From NCBI GenBank assembly GCA_032871835.1, contig CM065299.1:98276652-98340651 (forward strand): a stretch of 64,000 nucleotides of DNA, read 5' to 3'. This document shows, piece by piece, positions 60,360 through 64,000 of the stretch (the first letter of the stretch is position 1; each line of letters starts with the position of its first letter). The notes under the pieces were generated by a model. That model was not told where the DNA came from. It searched no databases and saw only the letters and a program-made list of their open reading frames with translations. The position numbers and the translations under genes are program-made. This DNA comes from Dipteronia dyeriana (taxonomy: Eukaryota; Streptophyta; Magnoliopsida; Sapindales; Sapindaceae).

Positions 60360-60760
60360 TGCTCAGGCCCCTATTTTGAAAATTTAAAATTCTTGAGGGA
60401 CTGTTTTGAAAATTATTTGGGTCATTGTGTGATTTTGATAAAGTTTCGGGGTCAGTAAATAATTTCCAAAACTTAGATGGCCTGTATGAAATTACGAAAG
60501 AGTTTTGGGGCAGATTTATAATTATTGAAAAGTTACAGGGTCACTTTGTAATTTTCAAAAGTTTTGGGGCCAAATTTTAATTCTTACAAATTACTGGGTC
60601 AGTTTATGATTTTGATAAAATACAGGGGTCGATTTGTAATTACTAAAATTTAAGGGGCTATTATGTAATTTTACAAAATAAGGGGCACTTTTGTAATTTT
60701 GATAAAATAATTTTATTTTATTTTATTTTATTTTATTTTATTTTATTTTAAGGATCAACT
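60360..60760 (+). repeat. Leader minisatellite of copia element 2
   Basis: About ten degenerate units of 30-40 bp, each with GGGGYCA...TTTGTAATTTTGAAAA-like sequence, followed by a (TTTTA)n run at about 60712-60751. The leader just upstream (60090-60330) is GC-rich and contrasts with it. Confidence 0.75.
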
Positions 60761-60819
60761 AAAATTCAGATATTTGGTGGTATACCATTTATGGTTAAAT
60801 AAAGTAGTCCATCATTCTA

Positions 60820-61735
60820 CATGGGATAATTGAAACAAGATGTCACCAAAGTGACCTCTATTGTGTAGATTGTTCATGAGGGATGTTGGATGTTCATGTG
60901 TGTAAATTCATATTGGTATTAGCCGGCCCAAAGGAAGGTTAATACTTGGCCGAATTGTACACACATATGTGGTGGTAAACATGTGACGATTGTAAGGTTT
61001 TACATGTGAATAATAAATCGATCCAAAGATAGATTTATTATTTAACATAAATTATTGTCAATGTTTGATCACTACTAAATGAGTACCATGTGTATGTATA
61101 TAAATTCATGCGGGTATTAGCCGGCCCAAAGGAAGGTTAATACTTGGCCGAATTGTACACACATCTGTGGTGGTAAACATGTGATGATTATAAGGTTTTG
61201 CATGTGAATAATAAGTTGATCCAAAAATAGATTTATTATTTAACATAAATTATTGTCAATGTTTGATCACTAAAACAAGAATACCACTTACAATTAATAT
61301 TATTGTCTAAAGACTTGATATTAATGTTGTACTGGGTATCTTAAGATGAGACCGACCATTATTTGATATATCTTTTATAGTTAAATAAATTGGTCTATCA
61401 TTCTAAATGGGCTAATTGAAGCAAGATGTCGCCAAAGTGACCTCTCTTTTATAGATTGTTCATGAGGGATGTTGGATGTTTGTGTGTGTGTGTAAATTCA
61501 TACGAGTATTAGTCGGCCCAAAGGAAGGTTAATACTTGGCCGAATTGCACACACACCTGTGGTGATAAATATGTGACGATTGTAAGGTTTGACATGTGAA
61601 TAATAAGTCGATCTAAAGATAGATTTATTATTTGACATTAATTATTGTCAATATTTGATCACTACAACAAGAGTACCACTTACAATTAATATTACTGTCC
61701 AAAGACTTGATATTAATGTTGTGCTAGGTATCTTG
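60820..61735 (+). repeat. Triplicated block in the leader of copia element 2
   Basis: TATTAGCCGGCCCAAAGGAA (or TCGGCCC) recurs near 60916, 61115 and 61506. Each copy is followed by TTAATACTTGGCCGAATTG and about 150 bp of shared sequence ending TATTTGATCAC-like. Copies 1 and 3 also share a preceding ATTGTTCATGAGGGATGTTG block, copies 2 and 3 a following ACCACTTACAATTAATATTA block. Confidence 0.85.
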
Positions 61736-61756
61736 AGAAGTGGGATCGCTCAAATT

Positions 61757-62225
61757 GCATGAGTCTTATGATCATCAAGCGCGGCATTCCGAAGATGGTG
61801 GGGTATCTGAAAAGATAACCAAAGCCAAGGAGTTCCTAGCAGAAATTGAAAAGCGTTTTGTAAAAACGATAAGGTAGAAACAAGCACGCATTTGCAATGC
61901 TTGATTTCTATGAAGTACAAAGACAAAGGGAACATTAGGGAGTGCATTATGGAAATGTCTCATATTGCTTCTAAGCTTAAGGCACTGAAGCTCAAGTTGT
62001 CTAAACGACTTGCTCGTGCATTTGGTATTAATATTACTTCCTGCACAATACAGTCAGTTTAAGGTCAGTTACATCTGTCAAAAGGAAAAATGGACTCTTA
62101 ATGAGCTCATTTCTTACTGTGTGCAAGAGGAAGAGAGACTGAAGCGAGACATGGCCGAAAGTGCTCATTTGGCTAGCACCTATAAGGATAAGGGCAAATA
62201 GAGGAAGAATAATGAAGCTGCTAAA
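61757..62225 (+). pseudogene. gag remnant of copia element 2
   Basis: Pieces of a UBN2-type gag are visible in several frames: AKAKEFLAEIEKRFV near 61822, IREYIMEMSHIASKLKAL-like near 61940, and SQFKVSYICQKEKWTLNELI, QEEERLKRD near 62049-62150. Stops and frameshifts separate them. The frame ends at a Lys-rich stretch before any zinc knuckle. Confidence 0.75.
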
Positions 62226-62568
62226 CACCTTATGAGCTTTGGACAAGCATAAAAAGCCCAGTCTAAAGCATTTTCACATTTGGGGATGTCCAGCTGAGGC
62301 AAGGCCTTACAGGCCATATGAAAAGAAATTGGACTCCAAAACTGTGAGCAACTACTTCATTGGATACTCTGAGCGATCAAGGGGCTATAAGTTTTATGAT
62401 CCCACACTTCGGTCAATTTTTAAAATGGGAACTGCAACATTTTTTGAGGATGTTGAGTTTGTAGGGAGAAATAAGGTTAGAGACATTGTCTTTGAGGAAG
62501 AATCGATTTCGATTCCTACTATCGCTTTTGACAATGTGCAGGTTTCTATACCTGTCATTGATCAATAA
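62226..62568 (+). pseudogene. Integrase C-terminal part of copia element 2
   Basis: It starts abruptly with the YELW-type motif and continues SLKHFHIWGCPAEARPYRPY, NYFIGYSERSRGYKFYDP and VEFVGRNKVRDIVFEEE to a stop at 62566-62568. The integrase catalytic core, gag-pre-integrase and protease that should lie between gag and this point are absent, so this is a deletion junction. Confidence 0.85.
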
Positions 62569-62699
62569 GCAAATCTGGATCCTCAACCAGACAATGTTGA
62601 ACAACCCCCCATTCAAGATGAGGTAATTGTTCCTGAGGAAAAAACTCAACAACCTCAAGAACCAGTGCCATTAAGGTGATCCACTAGAGAAAAGAGAAA

Positions 62700-64000
62700 T
62701 GCTATTCCAGACGATTTTACGTATTTCTTCAGGAACATGAGGAAAACATTGGAATGATGGAAAAGGATCCAATCAATTTCCATCAAGCCATGCAGGGTTC
62801 CAATCCTCAAAAGTGGATTGATGCCATAAATGAGGAGTATAAGTCTATACAAGACAATAAGGTTTAGGTACTTGTCCCATTACCAGAAGGTGCGAAACCC
62901 ATTGGCTGTAAATGGATATTTAAAACCAAAAGGGATTCGAAAGGTAATGTGGAGAGGTATAAGGCTCGTCTTGTAGCTAAAGGCTCGTCTTGTAGCTAAA
63001 GGCTTTACCCAAAAGGAAGGGATTGACTATAAAGAGACTTTCTCTCCAGTTTCAACGAAAGACTCTTTTAGGACAATCATGGCACTTGTTGCATATTTTG
63101 ATCTTGAGCTTCATCAGATGGATGTCAAGACGGCGTTTCTCAATGGTGACATTGATGAAACAATTTATATGGTGCAACCAGAAAACTTTGAGTCGGGAGA
63201 CCCAAAGAATATGGTTTACAAATTGACAAAATCCATTTATGGACTCAAGCAACCTTCCCGTCAGTGGTACCATAAGTTTCATCAAGTGATTATCTCGTTT
63301 GGTTTTGAGATAAACATTGTTGATAATTGTGTGTATCACAAATTTAGTGGGAGTAAACACATATTCCTGGTTTTATATGTCGATGACATACTGCTTGCCA
63401 CAAATGATATAGGCATATTGCATGAAACCAAGAGATTTCTATCAAAGAATTTTGAGATGAAAGATCTTGGTGATGCCTCTTTTGTATTAGGGATTCAGAT
63501 ACAACGAGATCGTTCTCGGGGTATTCTTGGATTATCACAAAGGAGCTATATCGATACAATGCTCAAAAGGTTTAGCATGCAGGACTGCAAACCAGGTGAC
63601 ACCCCCGTCGCTAAGGGAGACAAGTTCAGTCTCAACCAGTGCCCTAAAAGTAACCTTGAAGTTAAGGAAATGCAGAAGATTCCCTATGCATCAGCCGTAG
63701 GGAGTCTAATGTATGCTCAGGTGTGTACGCGTCCGGATATTGCGTACACTGTTGGTATGTTAGGCAGATATTTAAGTAACCCTGGAATGGATCATTGGAT
63801 AGCAGCCAAACGGGTTATGAGGTATTTGAAGAGAACAAAAGATTACATGCTCATATATAGGAGATCAGATCAATTTGAGATCATAGGTTATTCCGACTCC
63901 GATTTTACTAGATGTCAAGACAGTAGGAGATCCACATCAGGCTACATATACATGTTGGCTGGTGGAGCTATATCTTGGAAGAGTGCCAAACAGACACTCA
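62700..64000 (+). pseudogene. Reverse transcriptase-RNase H of copia element 2 (partial at window end)
   Basis: The N-terminal part (62700-62960) has stops and frameshifts (PINFHQAMQGSNPQKWIDAI, GCKWIFKTKRD). A 19-bp tandem duplication (62961-62998) shifts the frame. From 62977 on, the frame is open to the window end: LHQMDVKTAFLNGDI, KSIYGLKQPSRQWYHKF, active-site box LYVDDILLAT (about 63376), MKDLGDASFVLGIQIQRD, then RNase H with YSDSDFTRCQDSRRSTSGY near 63892. That open part looks rather well conserved compared with the rest of the element. Confidence 0.9.

Larger units (their letters stand above)
59302..64000 (+). mobile_element. Ty1/copia LTR retrotransposon 2, internally deleted, running off the window
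   Basis: The 5' LTR (59302-59831), primer binding site (59834-59845), repetitive leader, gag, the C-terminal part of integrase, and RT-RNase H are present in copia order. Protease and the integrase core are missing. The 3' LTR lies beyond 64000. RT motifs and the integrase end are of the plant Tork/Tnt1-like kind. Confidence 0.92.

Overview
The window looks like nuclear DNA of a flowering plant, most likely a eudicot. It is AT-rich, its genes are split by many GT-AG introns, and most of the sequence is transposable elements, often nested. I cannot name the species. Only two host genes look intact: a STE24-type CAAX prenyl protease (14 exons, 424 codons; 32987-41128) and a receptor-like kinase of the plant At1g01540/At4g01330 type (7 exons, 482 codons; 44364-47000). 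Both are on the + strand and both keep their catalytic residues. Two further host coding pieces are damaged: a putative plastid-targeted membrane protein (7706-8380, -) and an unrecognised gene that was split by a transposon (58890-59095 and 49965-50193, -).

Left part (1-15429): a decayed Ty1/copia element (308-6862) has a Harbinger-like element (4203-5708, TAA target duplication) inside its reverse transcriptase. After it come small non-autonomous elements: a 900-bp long-inverted-repeat element, two hAT-type MITEs with 8-bp target duplications, a small foldback, and two abutting MITEs that share the terminal motif GAGCATC.

Centre (15430-32798): this is the main discovery. A single Mutator-like element of about 17.4 kb is bounded by related 19-bp termini and an exact 10-bp target duplication (GTATCTCTAA). 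It carries a FAR1-type transposase pseudogene (+ strand), a convergent Ulp1/C48-protease pseudogene with recognisable exons and His, Asp and Cys residues (- strand, as in Kaonashi-type MULEs), a 2.3-kb higher-order tandem array near its left end, and several smaller internal duplications. It sits about 190 bp upstream of the STE24 start codon and about 80 bp upstream of its putative TATA box.

Right part (41129-64000): after STE24 and the kinase come more MITEs and a second copy of the 900-bp inverted-repeat element. Then follows a three-level nest: a broken host reading frame holds a Harbinger-like element (50194-58889), which holds a near-complete, circularly permuted endogenous pararetrovirus of about 8.1 kb (Caulimoviridae; 50476-58606). 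The virus is inserted in the element's TA-rich core and is full of stops and frameshifts. The window ends inside a second copia element (59302 to beyond 64000). That element has lost its protease and integrase core by internal deletion and has an unusually repetitive leader.
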